Counted from the stretch's first letter, positions 42,339 to 51,833 are shown. The stretch is DNA of 64,000 nt from Halobacteriovoraceae bacterium (GCA_002713145.1 PAVS01000001.1:1-64000), one strand, 5' to 3'. Notes: generated by a model from the letters alone, not told the origin. Numbers and translations are program-made.

Positions 42339-43172
42339 ATGAGACTGATCTTAGTGTCCTTGTTAATAAGTATTAATTTAAGTTTTGCTGTTATTTATGG
42401 TGAGGATAATCGAATTGATTATGTTCATATGGCTAATGATACCCAAAATTTAGCAAATTCATCAGTGGCGATTATTCCTAAGAATAAACTAAAGCTCATC
42501 GGCGATTATTTTTATGCCCAAGCAAAAAGTGTTGGGGAAGTTCTTAAACTTTGTGAGAGTGAGCCATTTATTCATCAACCCCAATTAGCAAATTGCAGTG
42601 GTGTTTTGGTGGGAGATGATAAGGTATTAACAGCAGCTCATTGTATTGATAAAAAGTCCATTCACCGCACTCAAAATGATTACTATATAGTTTTTGGCTA
42701 TGTAAAAAACCAAGAAGGAATAGTCAAAGCTTTCCATAAGAGTCAGGTTTTTACTCTGAAAAAAGAACTCTATTACAACTTCGATCCAACATTTAAAGAC
42801 CCTGTCGATCTTGCTATTTATCAACTCGACCGTGCTAGTGGAAGAAGCCCAGTAAAGATTAACTACAATATTGATAAAAACGAGTCTCTTTTTGTGTTGG
42901 GATATCCTATGGGGATACCGCTTAAATTCGCAGACGACGCAGAAATACTTTCATTTTCGAATAAGAGTTTTAGGCATCATTTAGATACTTTCTCTGTTAA
43001 TTCGGGGTCACCACTGTTCAATGCTCATAATGAACTCATAGGTATACATGTCCGAGGAACGGGATTGAATTCTGATCGTACTTCAGATAATTGCAATATT
43101 TGGGGAAGAGGGGATAGCTCTAAAGACTACGGGGAAGCGAATACTCTAAAGGTCATTAAAAATATTCTTTGA
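42339..43172 (+). CDS. Secreted trypsin-like serine protease (S1 family)
   Basis: CSGVLVGDDKVLTAAHCI, DLAIYQLDR, VNSGSPLFN. Confidence 0.88.
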   Translation: MRLILVSLLISINLSFAVIYGEDNRIDYVHMANDTQNLANSSVAIIPKNKLKLIGDYFYAQAKSVGEVLKLCESEPFIHQPQLANCSGVLVGDDKVLTAAHCIDKKSIHRTQNDYYIVFGYVKNQEGIVKAFHKSQVFTLKKELYYNFDPTFKDPVDLAIYQLDRASGRSPVKINYNIDKNESLFVLGYPMGIPLKFADDAEILSFSNKSFRHHLDTFSVNSGSPLFNAHNELIGIHVRGTGLNSDRTSDNCNIWGRGDSSKDYGEANTLKVIKNIL

Positions 43173-43581
43173 GTAGATAATAAGAACTTATCAAAAAAAC
43201 GAAGATTCCGACCAAAATTTCTAATCCAAAAGTAACACCTACAATTCTGCGGTTACCCTCGTCACTTTTTTTGCGCATTTCAAGCACTGGGTCTTCAATC
43301 TCACTCCCATCCATTTCTGGTGGAAGTTCAAAACTGACTCCAAATGGCTCGAGCCTTGTTTTGAGATCTGGGGAGAGCTCACTTTCTTGAGTTTTTATTT
43401 GTATCGCTAAAACATGCGTGGAAACACTAGGGGAACTTAAATGCCTAAGATCATTTTTTAAAGTATGTTCGTTGGCCTTCCACATACTTTCATCATCAGT
43501 AAGCTCATATTCTACTTGATATTCATCGAGGATTTTAGAGATTTGATCCACCTCTTTTGTAGATAGGCCTCCCAGTTTCAT
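43156..43581 (-). CDS. Hypothetical protein with C-terminal TM
   Basis: Intact ORF; C-terminal TM GLEILVGIFVFLISSYYLL. Confidence 0.65.
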   Translation of the reverse strand: MKLGGLSTKEVDQISKILDEYQVEYELTDDESMWKANEHTLKNDLRHLSSPSVSTHVLAIQIKTQESELSPDLKTRLEPFGVSFELPPEMDGSEIEDPVLEMRKKSDEGNRRIVGVTFGLEILVGIFVFLISSYYLLKEYF

Positions 43582-43601
43582 GACTTTCCTTTTTCCTGAT
43601 C

Positions 43602-44159
43602 TTGTTTATACTAGTATACATGACAAAATTATTTATTCTATGCTCTTCTCTCTATCTCTCCGTTGTTCAAGCAGGTCCCTATGTGGGCGGTTCTATTTCA
43701 AAATTAACCCAAAAACAACCAGCAAATGGAAAACTTCATTCTGATCTGGCTTTAAATGGAACAGGTTCTACCTTGTACTTAGGTTATCGATTATCCTTTA
43801 TAGCCGTTGAAGGTCTTTATAAAACATTTTCTGCTAAAGATAGTGATGGGGATAAAGAATTTAAGATTGCGGGGACAGCAACAGGTTTAGGAGGCAGGCT
43901 ATATTTTATAAGCCTCTTTAACTATAAGTTTGGAATCCTCAATCACGCCACCAAAGGGAGTCTAAAAGAAAATGAGACTGAGCTACTCGCGTATGAATCA
44001 ACAGCATCCTCTCATTTTAACGGTGTGGGCATAAGATTTAATTTAAGTAAATTGGATATCTTTATCGACTATACTCATTACTCACAAGAAGATGACGAGG
44101 AGAGCGAAGTGACCCTCGATTTTGAAGAGATAGAGCTTGGGGCAAGATACTATTTTTAA
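43602..44159 (+). CDS. Small outer-membrane beta-barrel-like protein
   Basis: Signal peptide; amphipathic strands; terminal ...GARYYF. Start may be ATG 43620. Confidence 0.7.
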   Translation: MFILVYMTKLFILCSSLYLSVVQAGPYVGGSISKLTQKQPANGKLHSDLALNGTGSTLYLGYRLSFIAVEGLYKTFSAKDSDGDKEFKIAGTATGLGGRLYFISLFNYKFGILNHATKGSLKENETELLAYESTASSHFNGVGIRFNLSKLDIFIDYTHYSQEDDEESEVTLDFEEIELGARYYF

Positions 44160-44162
44160 ACT

Positions 44163-44186
44163 GCCGGAAGAAGCTCTTCTCCCGGC
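44163..44186. terminator. Hairpin between convergent genes
   Basis: GCCGGaAGAAG-ct-CTTCTcCCGGC stem; no clear T-tract. Confidence 0.45.
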
Positions 44187-44196
44187 ATATCTCTAT

Positions 44197-44586
44197 CTAC
44201 ATTTCTGGACTTATAGGTAAATCAACAAATTTCAACTTTGTGACCCTCGGAAGGCTAAGCCCTGGATTCATGTCACAAGCAATATAACTTTTATCTACTT
44301 GCACAGTGACTCTTGCGGAGCGATCAAGAATAAATACATAAGTATCAACTTGGCTAATAAGCACACCACAAACTGCAGGGTGGACAAATCTTGGTTTGCT
44401 AATAGAACAATTGGGGATTTCAATAAGCTCATCTTTAATAAAGTTATGTACAGAATCGATTCTCGTTTGAGCGTTCTCTAGGCTTATTAAGTCTCCAAGT
44501 TCACAGGGCTTAAAAGTCCCAGTTGAATTTGCAGAGGCCGTTAAGGCAATTAAAAGGGTGGTGAGGGTAAGGAATGTTTTCATCAT
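44197..44586 (-). CDS. Small secreted hypothetical protein
   Basis: Signal peptide MMKTFLTLTTLLIALTASA. Confidence 0.75.
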   Translation of the reverse strand: MMKTFLTLTTLLIALTASANSTGTFKPCELGDLISLENAQTRIDSVHNFIKDELIEIPNCSISKPRFVHPAVCGVLISQVDTYVFILDRSARVTVQVDKSYIACDMNPGLSLPRVTKLKFVDLPISPEM

Positions 44587-44673
44587 ATTTCTCCTGTTAA
44601 GTTGATGTGTGAGAGCAATATAGTGGAGACTTTTTATTGGGTATAGATTGAATTAATAAATTATGGTACAATA

Positions 44674-44704
44674 AGTTAAGTATACATTTAACTAAGTCGA
44701 CTTA
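44674..44704. promoter_or_regulatory. Operator-like palindromes upstream of TIGR02147 gene
   Basis: AGTTAA-gtatacat-TTAACT adjoining perfect TAAGTCGACTTA (44693-44704). Confidence 0.45.
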
Positions 44705-44724
44705 AGTTGTCGTAAATAGGTAGT

Positions 44725-45531
44725 ATGATAACTGTTTTTGATTATAAAGATTATAAGAAATATTTAAATGAAAAAATTGCGGATATGCCTTCCAAAGGAA
44801 GAGGGGTCAAGCTCGCTTTATCAAAACACCTTCGTTGTCAAACTGCTTATATCTCCCAAATTCTCAACCAGCATATCAATTTTTCACTAGAGCAAGCAGT
44901 CAAAGTGAGTGATTTTTTTGGTCACTCAAAAGATGAAGCAAAATTCTTTTTATTGCTGGTGCAAATGGCCCGAGCTGGATCAAAGGAGCTAGAGGAATTT
45001 ATCTTACAAGAAATTCAAGAAATTCTTACTAAGCGAGAGGATTTTAGTTATCGAAAAACTGCAGAAAAGAATCTGGAAGAATTGGATCAGCATATATTTT
45101 ATAGTGTTTGGTACTATAGCGCTGTTCATGCTCTTCTCTCTATCCCCAAATTCCAAACGCCACTTAAAATTAGTGAGAGACTGGGCTTACCCTTGAGCCG
45201 AGTTCAAGAGATTTTAGACTTTCTCTCTCGCACTGGACTTGCCATTAAAAAAACAGATCATTATGAGATTGGTCAAACCAGAATCATAGTCCCTCAAAAG
45301 AGTATTCAACTCAAAAAACATCATATGAATTGTCGAAATCAAGCTATGAAATCAATCGAATCTGATAAAGCAGAAGATTTACATTATTCCTTCGTTGTGA
45401 CTCATTCAGAAAAAGATTTAAAAAAGATTAAAGACATCCTAAGTAAGGCCATTGATCAATGTAATGATGTCATCGTGGAATCGAAGGAAGAGAGAGCACA
45501 AATACTCAATATCGATTTTTTCAAAATCTAG
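44725..45531 (+). CDS. TIGR02147 family protein
   Basis: N-terminus ITVFDYKDYKKYLNEKI...ALSKHLRCQTAYISQILN and C-terminal dimer-like domain. Confidence 0.85.
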   Translation: MITVFDYKDYKKYLNEKIADMPSKGRGVKLALSKHLRCQTAYISQILNQHINFSLEQAVKVSDFFGHSKDEAKFFLLLVQMARAGSKELEEFILQEIQEILTKREDFSYRKTAEKNLEELDQHIFYSVWYYSAVHALLSIPKFQTPLKISERLGLPLSRVQEILDFLSRTGLAIKKTDHYEIGQTRIIVPQKSIQLKKHHMNCRNQAMKSIESDKAEDLHYSFVVTHSEKDLKKIKDILSKAIDQCNDVIVESKEERAQILNIDFFKI

Positions 45532-46313
45532 AGGGGAGATTTTTTGCAATTAACCTTTAATTTCTTAGTGAGCTGAAAGTCTTTTTCCGCCGACTGACTG
45601 ACAGTCATAAGTTGAGTCGTTAGGTTTTGAGCAGAATAAGGGGCTTTCACTTCTGAGCATGCCACTAGAGTCCCTTGGTCTTGAGTCGTAAAATTTTCTT
45701 CACAAAGTGTAAGCACAAAGCTTTTTTCTGGAAACCTTTGACTGCGCATTTTATTTTTCAGTTCAATCACAAACTGTGAGACTTCAAGGTTTGTAGGTGT
45801 GGGGATGGGATAGAGCGGCTGATCCCCAAACTCGTTACCTTGAATAAGAAAATGCTCCCATTTATCCATAGGAAGTTTAAGACTATAAAGATACTCAGTG
45901 AGTATAAATTTTTGAGTTGAAAGCACACTGAATTTCATGTCTCCATCGGAAATCACTTGAGCTTCACATTCAAAGCGAAGATTAAACCTAAAGCGAGGTT
46001 CTGCCCTTCTCGGTGAACTCACTCTTGTTCCCATGTCTTGGGGAGAGATGCCTCCGCCTCCGCCGTTGACAACTCCTCTGGCATCTTTATCAATAATGAT
46101 ATCAATATCGTCGTAATTGATTTCAAGTTCAGGTATATCAAAGTCAGCTGGGATTCTGTCATCAGCACGACAGGGAATAGGAATGCGATTTAAAACAACT
46201 GAAGGATCCTTACACATAGGTTTTGCCTCAATCAACTGTGCAGAGACAAGCGTTGATTGGAAGGCAAAAAGTAGAATAAAAATCAGCTGTTTTAATGTCA
46301 TACGTATCCTCAA
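45528..46313 (-). CDS. Secreted hypothetical protein
   Basis: Signal peptide; overlaps the stop of TIGR02147 gene by 4 nt (convergent). Confidence 0.7.
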   Translation of the reverse strand: MRIRMTLKQLIFILLFAFQSTLVSAQLIEAKPMCKDPSVVLNRIPIPCRADDRIPADFDIPELEINYDDIDIIIDKDARGVVNGGGGGISPQDMGTRVSSPRRAEPRFRFNLRFECEAQVISDGDMKFSVLSTQKFILTEYLYSLKLPMDKWEHFLIQGNEFGDQPLYPIPTPTNLEVSQFVIELKNKMRSQRFPEKSFVLTLCEENFTTQDQGTLVACSEVKAPYSAQNLTTQLMTVSQSAEKDFQLTKKLKVNCKKSPL

Positions 46314-46345
46314 TAAAGGATCTATATAGCGTATAACTCTTCTAA

Positions 46346-46417
46346 ATCACAACTTAATTGTAAAAACTTCATTCGGATAACTGAGTTGAGCTTGAGCTCT
46401 CAGTTTTAAGTTGTGAT
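46346..46417. repeat. Nested inverted repeats (12-bp perfect outer arms, 7-bp inner arms)
   Basis: ATCACAACTTAA (46346-46357) / TTAAGTTGTGAT (46406-46417); inside AACTGAG (46379-46385) / CTCAGTT (46399-46405). Confidence 0.85.
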
Positions 46418-46614
46418 ATCTTTGATTGTGGTTGCTTTGCTTTTTTATTCAGTTTCTCTAAGAGAGCCTTTTTCTTTGCAAAATCAGCTTGGTAAGTTGC
46501 ATAGCTAATTTGATTTTTTGCAGGCTTTGGGGGATGTAAATCCTCCTAAACAAAAACCGTTTGAAAGACGCTAAAGCTCAAGATGAAACCCAGAAATTGT
46601 GTCACAGTTCTCAT
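46369..46614 (-). pseudogene. Small secreted-protein ORF with in-frame TAG after the signal peptide
   Basis: MRTVTQFLGFILSFSVFQTVFV*EDLHPPKPAKNQISYATYQADFAKKKALLEKLNKKAKQPQSKISQLKTESSSSTQLSE*; TAG at 46546-46548. Confidence 0.6.
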
Positions 46615-46673
46615 GATCTAAAGTCCTACAAAGAGAAATAAAAACATGAAAACAAGTATAAAAACCGTAAGTG

Positions 46674-46856
46674 TCATGCGTGACTTATCCTTGGTTGACT
46701 TCCTTTCGCTAAAACCCATATCGCATGTACAAGCCCTGGGATGTAACCTAGCAGTGTTAACAAGAGGTTTAACCAAAAAGTTCCACCTAATCCAACTTGC
46801 ATGAATACACCTAAGGGGGGTAATAAAATCGACAATAATACTTTTAAAATACTCAT
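46674..46856 (-). CDS. YqaE/Pmp3-family small membrane protein
   Basis: LPPLGVFMQVGLGGTFWLNLLLTLLGYIPGLVHAIWVL. Confidence 0.93.
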   Translation of the reverse strand: MSILKVLLSILLPPLGVFMQVGLGGTFWLNLLLTLLGYIPGLVHAIWVLAKGSQPRISHA

Positions 46857-46961
46857 AATCTCCCTCTCTTACTTAATTATTTAAGTCTTTGGATATGTTA
46901 AACCAATGTCTAGATGATGAATTCATTTGATTGCGGAGATATTGTTAAGAAAACTAAAAAA

Positions 46962-48119
46962 TCAGAGGACTCTTCTTAAACTCGATGCCAGCCAGTCAAG
47001 GAGTTTCGTTGCGAAGGGTCTATTGATTAACTCTTCTTCACTTACAGGTTTGGATAGCTTTTTATCTTTTTCGAAAATTGATTTTACTTTCCTTGCGACT
47101 TTCTGGGAGAGAACATTTAAATTGGCTTCTTCGTTAAGTTTGAGGGATCTATAGTCAAAATTTGATGAACCCACTGAAACCCAATTGTCATCGATCAAGA
47201 AAACTTTGGAATGGTTAAATGTGGGTTGATAACGAAAAAGTTTGATGCCTGATTGGATGCACTCCAACCAAAAGTAGCGAGAGCAATAAGTGACGATTTT
47301 CTGGTCAATAAACTGACCTGGAATGATGATCTGAACATCAACTCCACGCTTAGCAGCCTTTTTCAGAGCCTGAAGTGTTTCATGGCTTGGGATAAAATAA
47401 GGAGTCATAATCTTTAAAGATTTCTTTGATTTATTTATGGCCAGTTTGATGAGTTTGTTTAAATTATTATGTTTGGCAGAGGGAGAACTCATGATGATAT
47501 TAGCCGGGTCACCAGCTTTATCATCTTCTGGGTGATAGTATAAAAGCGAGGGGTCTATTTCTGCGGTTTCATATTCCATCCAATTATCAAGGAAAGCACT
47601 TTGCAGATCATTAAGAACTCTTCCTTGAATATAGAAGTGAAGATCCCTCCACTCTGAAGGATTGCTCGCGTTTCCCATCCACTTATCCGCGACTCCAACG
47701 CCCCCTATATAGCCATCCTTACCATCTATGATAAGAATCTTTCGATGTGTTCTTTGGTTGAGAGGTTTTTGCCCAAAGAAATTGCTCCAAGTGAGAGGAT
47801 TAAAAAAAGTTAGCTCAATTCCATTGTCTAACATTTTCTGAATCATCTCTTGGTCTACTTTTTGGCAACCATAACCATCAAAGATCACATAACATTTAAC
47901 ACCTTCTTTGGCTTTTTTGATCAATGCATCTGTAAACTGTTGGGCGATTTTTCCATTCCAATAAATAAAGGTTTCAAAGAGGATATAATTTTGAGCAGCC
48001 TCTATACGACTAAGCATATGAGAAAAAATCATATCTCCATTTTCTAGAACTTCGAAATTTTGACATCCACTAAAAGGAGCCCCAAAACTTTGAACAATAT
48101 TTTCTAAGTCTTCTTTCAC
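46962..48119 (-). CDS. Cardiolipin synthase-like phospholipase D family protein
   Basis: Two HKD motifs: THRKILIIDGKDGYIGG and NHSKVFLIDDNWVSVGSSNFDYRSL. Confidence 0.92.
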   Translation of the reverse strand: MKEDLENIVQSFGAPFSGCQNFEVLENGDMIFSHMLSRIEAAQNYILFETFIYWNGKIAQQFTDALIKKAKEGVKCYVIFDGYGCQKVDQEMIQKMLDNGIELTFFNPLTWSNFFGQKPLNQRTHRKILIIDGKDGYIGGVGVADKWMGNASNPSEWRDLHFYIQGRVLNDLQSAFLDNWMEYETAEIDPSLLYYHPEDDKAGDPANIIMSSPSAKHNNLNKLIKLAINKSKKSLKIMTPYFIPSHETLQALKKAAKRGVDVQIIIPGQFIDQKIVTYCSRYFWLECIQSGIKLFRYQPTFNHSKVFLIDDNWVSVGSSNFDYRSLKLNEEANLNVLSQKVARKVKSIFEKDKKLSKPVSEEELINRPFATKLLDWLASSLRRVL

Positions 48120-48286
48120 CGCTCAAGTTTAACAAAGGCCTAATACCCTGTCATATCAGCCTTTTAGCTAAATAGTGAAATTCCTATGATTGTGGAAGAA
48201 TTTAAACAGTATCTAGACCAATGTATTAGTATTCAAAGTCTCTGATCTATTATGATGAACCAGAGAACAAAGGAAAGGAACAGATT

Positions 48287-48520
48287 ATGACAGCAATTTT
48301 AAACAGTATGGAATTAAAATTAAAAGATTTTTTTGATAACTTAAATCTCAAGAGATTTGTGCCCAGTGTTTCTAAAATGATCGCGAACAGGCTCAATGCT
48401 CGTGAATTACAACAATTCACTCGCAAGGAATTATATACCGTGGCACAAGATTTAGATATTGCAGGCAGATCTCAGATGAGTAAAGACGAATTGATCAAAG
48501 CAATTAAACAAAACAAATAA
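48287..48520 (+). CDS. Small Rho_N-like domain protein
   Basis: C-terminal FTRKELYTVAQDLDIAGRSQMSKDELIKAIKQNK resembles the Rho N-terminal helical motif. Confidence 0.75.
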   Translation: MTAILNSMELKLKDFFDNLNLKRFVPSVSKMIANRLNARELQQFTRKELYTVAQDLDIAGRSQMSKDELIKAIKQNK

Positions 48521-48549
48521 AAAAGCGGATATTGAATCCGCTTTTTTTA
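48519..48549. terminator. Bidirectional rho-independent terminator
   Basis: AAAAAAGCGGAT-attga-ATCCGCTTTTTTT. Confidence 0.9.
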
Positions 48550-48556
48550 TATCTTT

Positions 48557-49582
48557 TTATTGCTCTCTTCTTATTCGATCCATCCAGTCTCCTCGCCCTC
48601 GACTTAATTCTTTCCTAGCATCTTTGAGTTCTGAATAATTCCATTTTGTTTGTACATAGTTTGATCTTCCATTTTCAAAATTCTCTGCTGTATAAGTATC
48701 CAATCTGACTGGTACAGCATAGTTTTGACCGGTATAACCAAAGGCTAAATTACGCAGATCAATCTCATTGTAGTAGTACATAGGCGCAATAGTATAAAAA
48801 CAGTAAGCGTTGGAATGGTTTAAGTCCACATCTGCAATTGAGTTCGCTTTATGACATTTTATATTGATTTGGTCGTATTTATCCATACCCAGATCAATGT
48901 ACTGAGCTCTTAGCTGTTGGTACGTGGAAACTCTGTTGCGTGACCTGGCTTTTGCCATATCGCGCTCAAGCATTGCTTTGCGTGCTTTCCATAACAACTC
49001 ACCTCGAATTGTGAGTCCTTCTAGCCACTCATCGATACTTGCAGGGCGTTTCTTTAAGTCCCATGCTTCATCTGGAGTGTAAGGAAATCGAGCATCATAG
49101 GAGATAATTAACTCCTTATCTAGAACTCTGTAATCTCCAGAGTCTAACTGAACGAGAGGGGCAACATGGTAATCCCAAGTCTTATTGTACTTAAGCATGT
49201 TATAGATACGACGATCAATTTTATCTTTGATCCCTCTACGGCTTTCATCGGCTGTTCCATCCAAAACGCGGTTAAATTTATTTGTATAGTGGATGAAGAT
49301 TTTCATTGAGTTCACACCATAGTAGTCATACATATCGTAAGCCCAGATATGTGCTCTTCTATAGCAATCTTTTCCATCGACATTCGTATTCATTTGATTC
49401 CAGATTTGCATCAAGCGATTTTCTGAAACTTGTGTTGGTCGATAGTTTGTCATGGGATTATAGGGAGTGCTCCCTACATCTGGAATTTCCACCAGCGTTC
49501 TCTCTGGTATCGGACCCGGATTGTTGGCAAAAGCATGAGAGGCTAGAGTTAGACCAAGAAGTACCCAGTTAAATTTTTTCAT
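48557..49582 (-). CDS. Secreted protein-glutamine glutaminase-like enzyme
   Basis: Signal peptide; DCYRRAHIWAYDMYDYYGVNSMKIFIHYT ... TWDYHVAPLVQL ... YRVLDKEL ... IDEWLEGL matches the Cys-His-Asp layout of protein glutaminases. Confidence 0.75.
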   Translation of the reverse strand: MKKFNWVLLGLTLASHAFANNPGPIPERTLVEIPDVGSTPYNPMTNYRPTQVSENRLMQIWNQMNTNVDGKDCYRRAHIWAYDMYDYYGVNSMKIFIHYTNKFNRVLDGTADESRRGIKDKIDRRIYNMLKYNKTWDYHVAPLVQLDSGDYRVLDKELIISYDARFPYTPDEAWDLKKRPASIDEWLEGLTIRGELLWKARKAMLERDMAKARSRNRVSTYQQLRAQYIDLGMDKYDQINIKCHKANSIADVDLNHSNAYCFYTIAPMYYYNEIDLRNLAFGYTGQNYAVPVRLDTYTAENFENGRSNYVQTKWNYSELKDARKELSRGRGDWMDRIRREQ

Positions 49583-49619
49583 TTAATTTCCCCCAAAATA
49601 ATTAATGTGAGGGGTTTTT

Positions 49620-49654
49620 ATCTAACTCAATACCGATTGGGAATTGAGTTAGAT
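49620..49654. repeat. Perfect 11-bp hairpin in the intergenic region ahead of the glutaminase-like gene
   Basis: ATCTAACTCAA-taccgattgggaa-TTGAGTTAGAT. Confidence 0.8.
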
Positions 49655-49679
49655 GATATCTGAAAAATTTTCAGGGGGT

Positions 49680-50216
49680 CTAGTGAATATTGATGACTCC
49701 GCATCCGATTTTTGTACCCGAGGAGCCACTTGGTTGAGTTGTTAAGTCATCGACACCTGCATGAATAACGATAGAGCGGTCAACTATATAGGTGGGGCTT
49801 GGTTCCTTAAGAGATAATAAATTTGTTTCAATAACGGTATCTATAACACCGTTTTCATCTGATTCAATATTTCCTAAATCACCTGCATGGGACATACTGT
49901 TTTTTAAACTCCCATGAGGATGATCGTGAGGGTTAAAATGGGAGCCAGCATTCTTAGCTTCTTTACCAGTGCAGTCACCATTTTCATGAATATGAGTTCC
50001 AAATTTTTGATTAGGTGGTAAATTTTTAATTTTAAAGTGAATTCTTACTGCTTCTTCTGGTTGAGTGAATTTAACTTGCCCCTCAATATCAACATCAGAA
50101 ACCGCTTGGATAGTAGCCACCGCATCTGTGCTATCAACATTGGTGAACTCTGCCTCACACGCAGAAGAGAAAGTAATAAATAAGCCTAGAAATGTTGTTT
50201 TGATTAGATTTTTCAT
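49680..50216 (-). CDS. sodC: Cu/Zn superoxide dismutase
   Basis: KFGTHIHENGDCTGKEAKNAGSHFNPHDHPHG, HAGDLGNI, SIVIHAGVDD, GCGVI. Confidence 0.94.
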   Translation of the reverse strand: MKNLIKTTFLGLFITFSSACEAEFTNVDSTDAVATIQAVSDVDIEGQVKFTQPEEAVRIHFKIKNLPPNQKFGTHIHENGDCTGKEAKNAGSHFNPHDHPHGSLKNSMSHAGDLGNIESDENGVIDTVIETNLLSLKEPSPTYIVDRSIVIHAGVDDLTTQPSGSSGTKIGCGVINIH

Positions 50217-50301
50217 AATCTAAAACTAGCAAGAGAAGAATTAATAAGATTGAAATTTATGCGCAAAAGTTGTTTAGATTTTTTATAAATGTCATTTAGG
50301 T

Positions 50302-51687
50302 TTAAGGGTGGGTCATATCTTTTGGTTTTACCCACTTAGTGAATTCCTCTGCTGTGACCAGGTCAAGTTCGATGGCTGCTTCTTTTAGCGTCGTGTTATT
50401 AAGGTAAGCATGTTTGGCAATTTTGGCGGCATTTTCATAACCAATATGTTGATTGAGGGCAGTCACCAACATCAGTGAATTTTCTACATGAGTATGAATA
50501 ACTTTTTTATTGGCCTGGACTCCCTGAGCACAGTTGTTGGTGAAGGAATCGATCCCTGAGGTGAGTAGGTTTATTTGTTGTAAAATATTATGAATGATAA
50601 GGGGTTTATAGACATTGAGTTCAAAATGTCCCTGGGATCCAGCGAGTGAGATGGCACTGTCATAACCCATAACTTGAACGCAAACCATGGTAAGGGCTTC
50701 ACACTGGGTCGGATTGACTTTTCCTGGCATGATGGAAGATCCTGGCTCATTTGCTGGGAGAATTAATTCTCCAATTCCAGATCTCGGTCCACTGGCCAAA
50801 AATCGAATATCATTGCAGATTTTGATCAAAGCCGCTGCTAATCTTTTAAAGGAACTCGAAAGAGTTACTAAACTATCATGACAGGCCAGTGCTGAAAATT
50901 TATTAGGGGCTGTTATAAATTTTTCACCTGTGAGTTGTGAAATTGTTTGTGCAACTCTTTCTGCATATTCGGGATGAGTATTTAAACCTGTACCCACAGC
51001 ACTTCCCCCTAAGGCAAGCTCTCTTATTTCTTCTAATGAATGTTCTATATGATTCAGACTTTTTTCTAATTGATCCCTATAACCCGAAAATTCTTGGGCT
51101 AGGGTTAGGGGAGTCGCATCCATGAGATGTGTTCTTCCAATCTTCACAATATCTGAGAACTCTTTTTCTTTTTCACTAAAAGTTTTGATGAGATTTTTAA
51201 CCGCTGGAACCAGGTTTTCTTTGGTACTAAGAAAACTCGCAATATGCATGGCGGTAGGAAAAGTATCATTAGAAGATTGAGATTTATTAACGTCATCATT
51301 AGGATGGATCGGACCAGCCTCTCCAAGTTTATAACCGGCTAGCTCATTAGCCCGATTGGCAATGACTTCATTAAGATTCATATTTGTTTGAGTTCCAGAA
51401 CCAGTCTGCCAAACTTTGAGAGGAAATTGATCGCTCCATTGAGAAGAAAGTATTTCATCACAAGCTCTTATAATGAACTCTGCTTTATCAGATGGTAATT
51501 TTTCAAGATCTTTATTTACAGAGGCAGATGCTTTTTTGACGATGGCAAAAGCATGGATAAACTCTTTGGGAAAAACTTCAGTACCAATTTTAAAATTTTC
51601 AAGAGAACGCTGAGTTTGAGCTCCCCAGTATTTATCCGCTGGAACCTCTATTTCACCCATGGTGTCTTTGTCAGTTCTTGTTGTCAT
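50302..51687 (-). CDS. fumC: Class II fumarate hydratase
   Basis: [34 protein letters not shown] signature. Confidence 0.95.
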   Translation of the reverse strand: MTTRTDKDTMGEIEVPADKYWGAQTQRSLENFKIGTEVFPKEFIHAFAIVKKASASVNKDLEKLPSDKAEFIIRACDEILSSQWSDQFPLKVWQTGSGTQTNMNLNEVIANRANELAGYKLGEAGPIHPNDDVNKSQSSNDTFPTAMHIASFLSTKENLVPAVKNLIKTFSEKEKEFSDIVKIGRTHLMDATPLTLAQEFSGYRDQLEKSLNHIEHSLEEIRELALGGSAVGTGLNTHPEYAERVAQTISQLTGEKFITAPNKFSALACHDSLVTLSSSFKRLAAALIKICNDIRFLASGPRSGIGELILPANEPGSSIMPGKVNPTQCEALTMVCVQVMGYDSAISLAGSQGHFELNVYKPLIIHNILQQINLLTSGIDSFTNNCAQGVQANKKVIHTHVENSLMLVTALNQHIGYENAAKIAKHAYLNNTTLKEAAIELDLVTAEEFTKWVKPKDMTHP

Positions 51688-51701
51688 AATACATTTCTCC
51701 C

Positions 51702-51735
51702 AAAAAAAAACCTCCCATTAAATGGGAGGTTTTTT
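51702..51735 (-). terminator. Rho-independent terminator/attenuator directly upstream of fumC
   Basis: AAAAAACCTCCCAT-taa-ATGGGAGGTTTTTT; on the minus strand its T-tract abuts GGGAG-N9-ATG of fumC. Confidence 0.8.
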
Positions 51736-51808
51736 AATTCGAAAAGATAAGTATCCAATATTAGTAATTATGCCAACTACTTAATCTGAACCTTTCTTAA
51801 AGAATTAT

Positions 51809-51833
51809 GAATAAATCGTCGGAGGATTTATTC
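51809..51833. repeat. Perfect 9-bp hairpin in fumC upstream region
   Basis: GAATAAATC-gtcggag-GATTTATTC; minus-strand loop region contains CCTCC. Confidence 0.75.

Noticed and set aside
38052-43172. Defence island or secretion system
   Set aside because: Genes are a metal permease, SDR, PQQ-type dehydrogenase, hydrolase-like and protease genes; no defence or secretion signatures.
46646-46804. Plus-strand about 52-aa ORF MKTSIKTVSVMRDLSLVDF...
   Set aside because: Mostly antisense to the well-supported pmp3-like gene; no supporting features.
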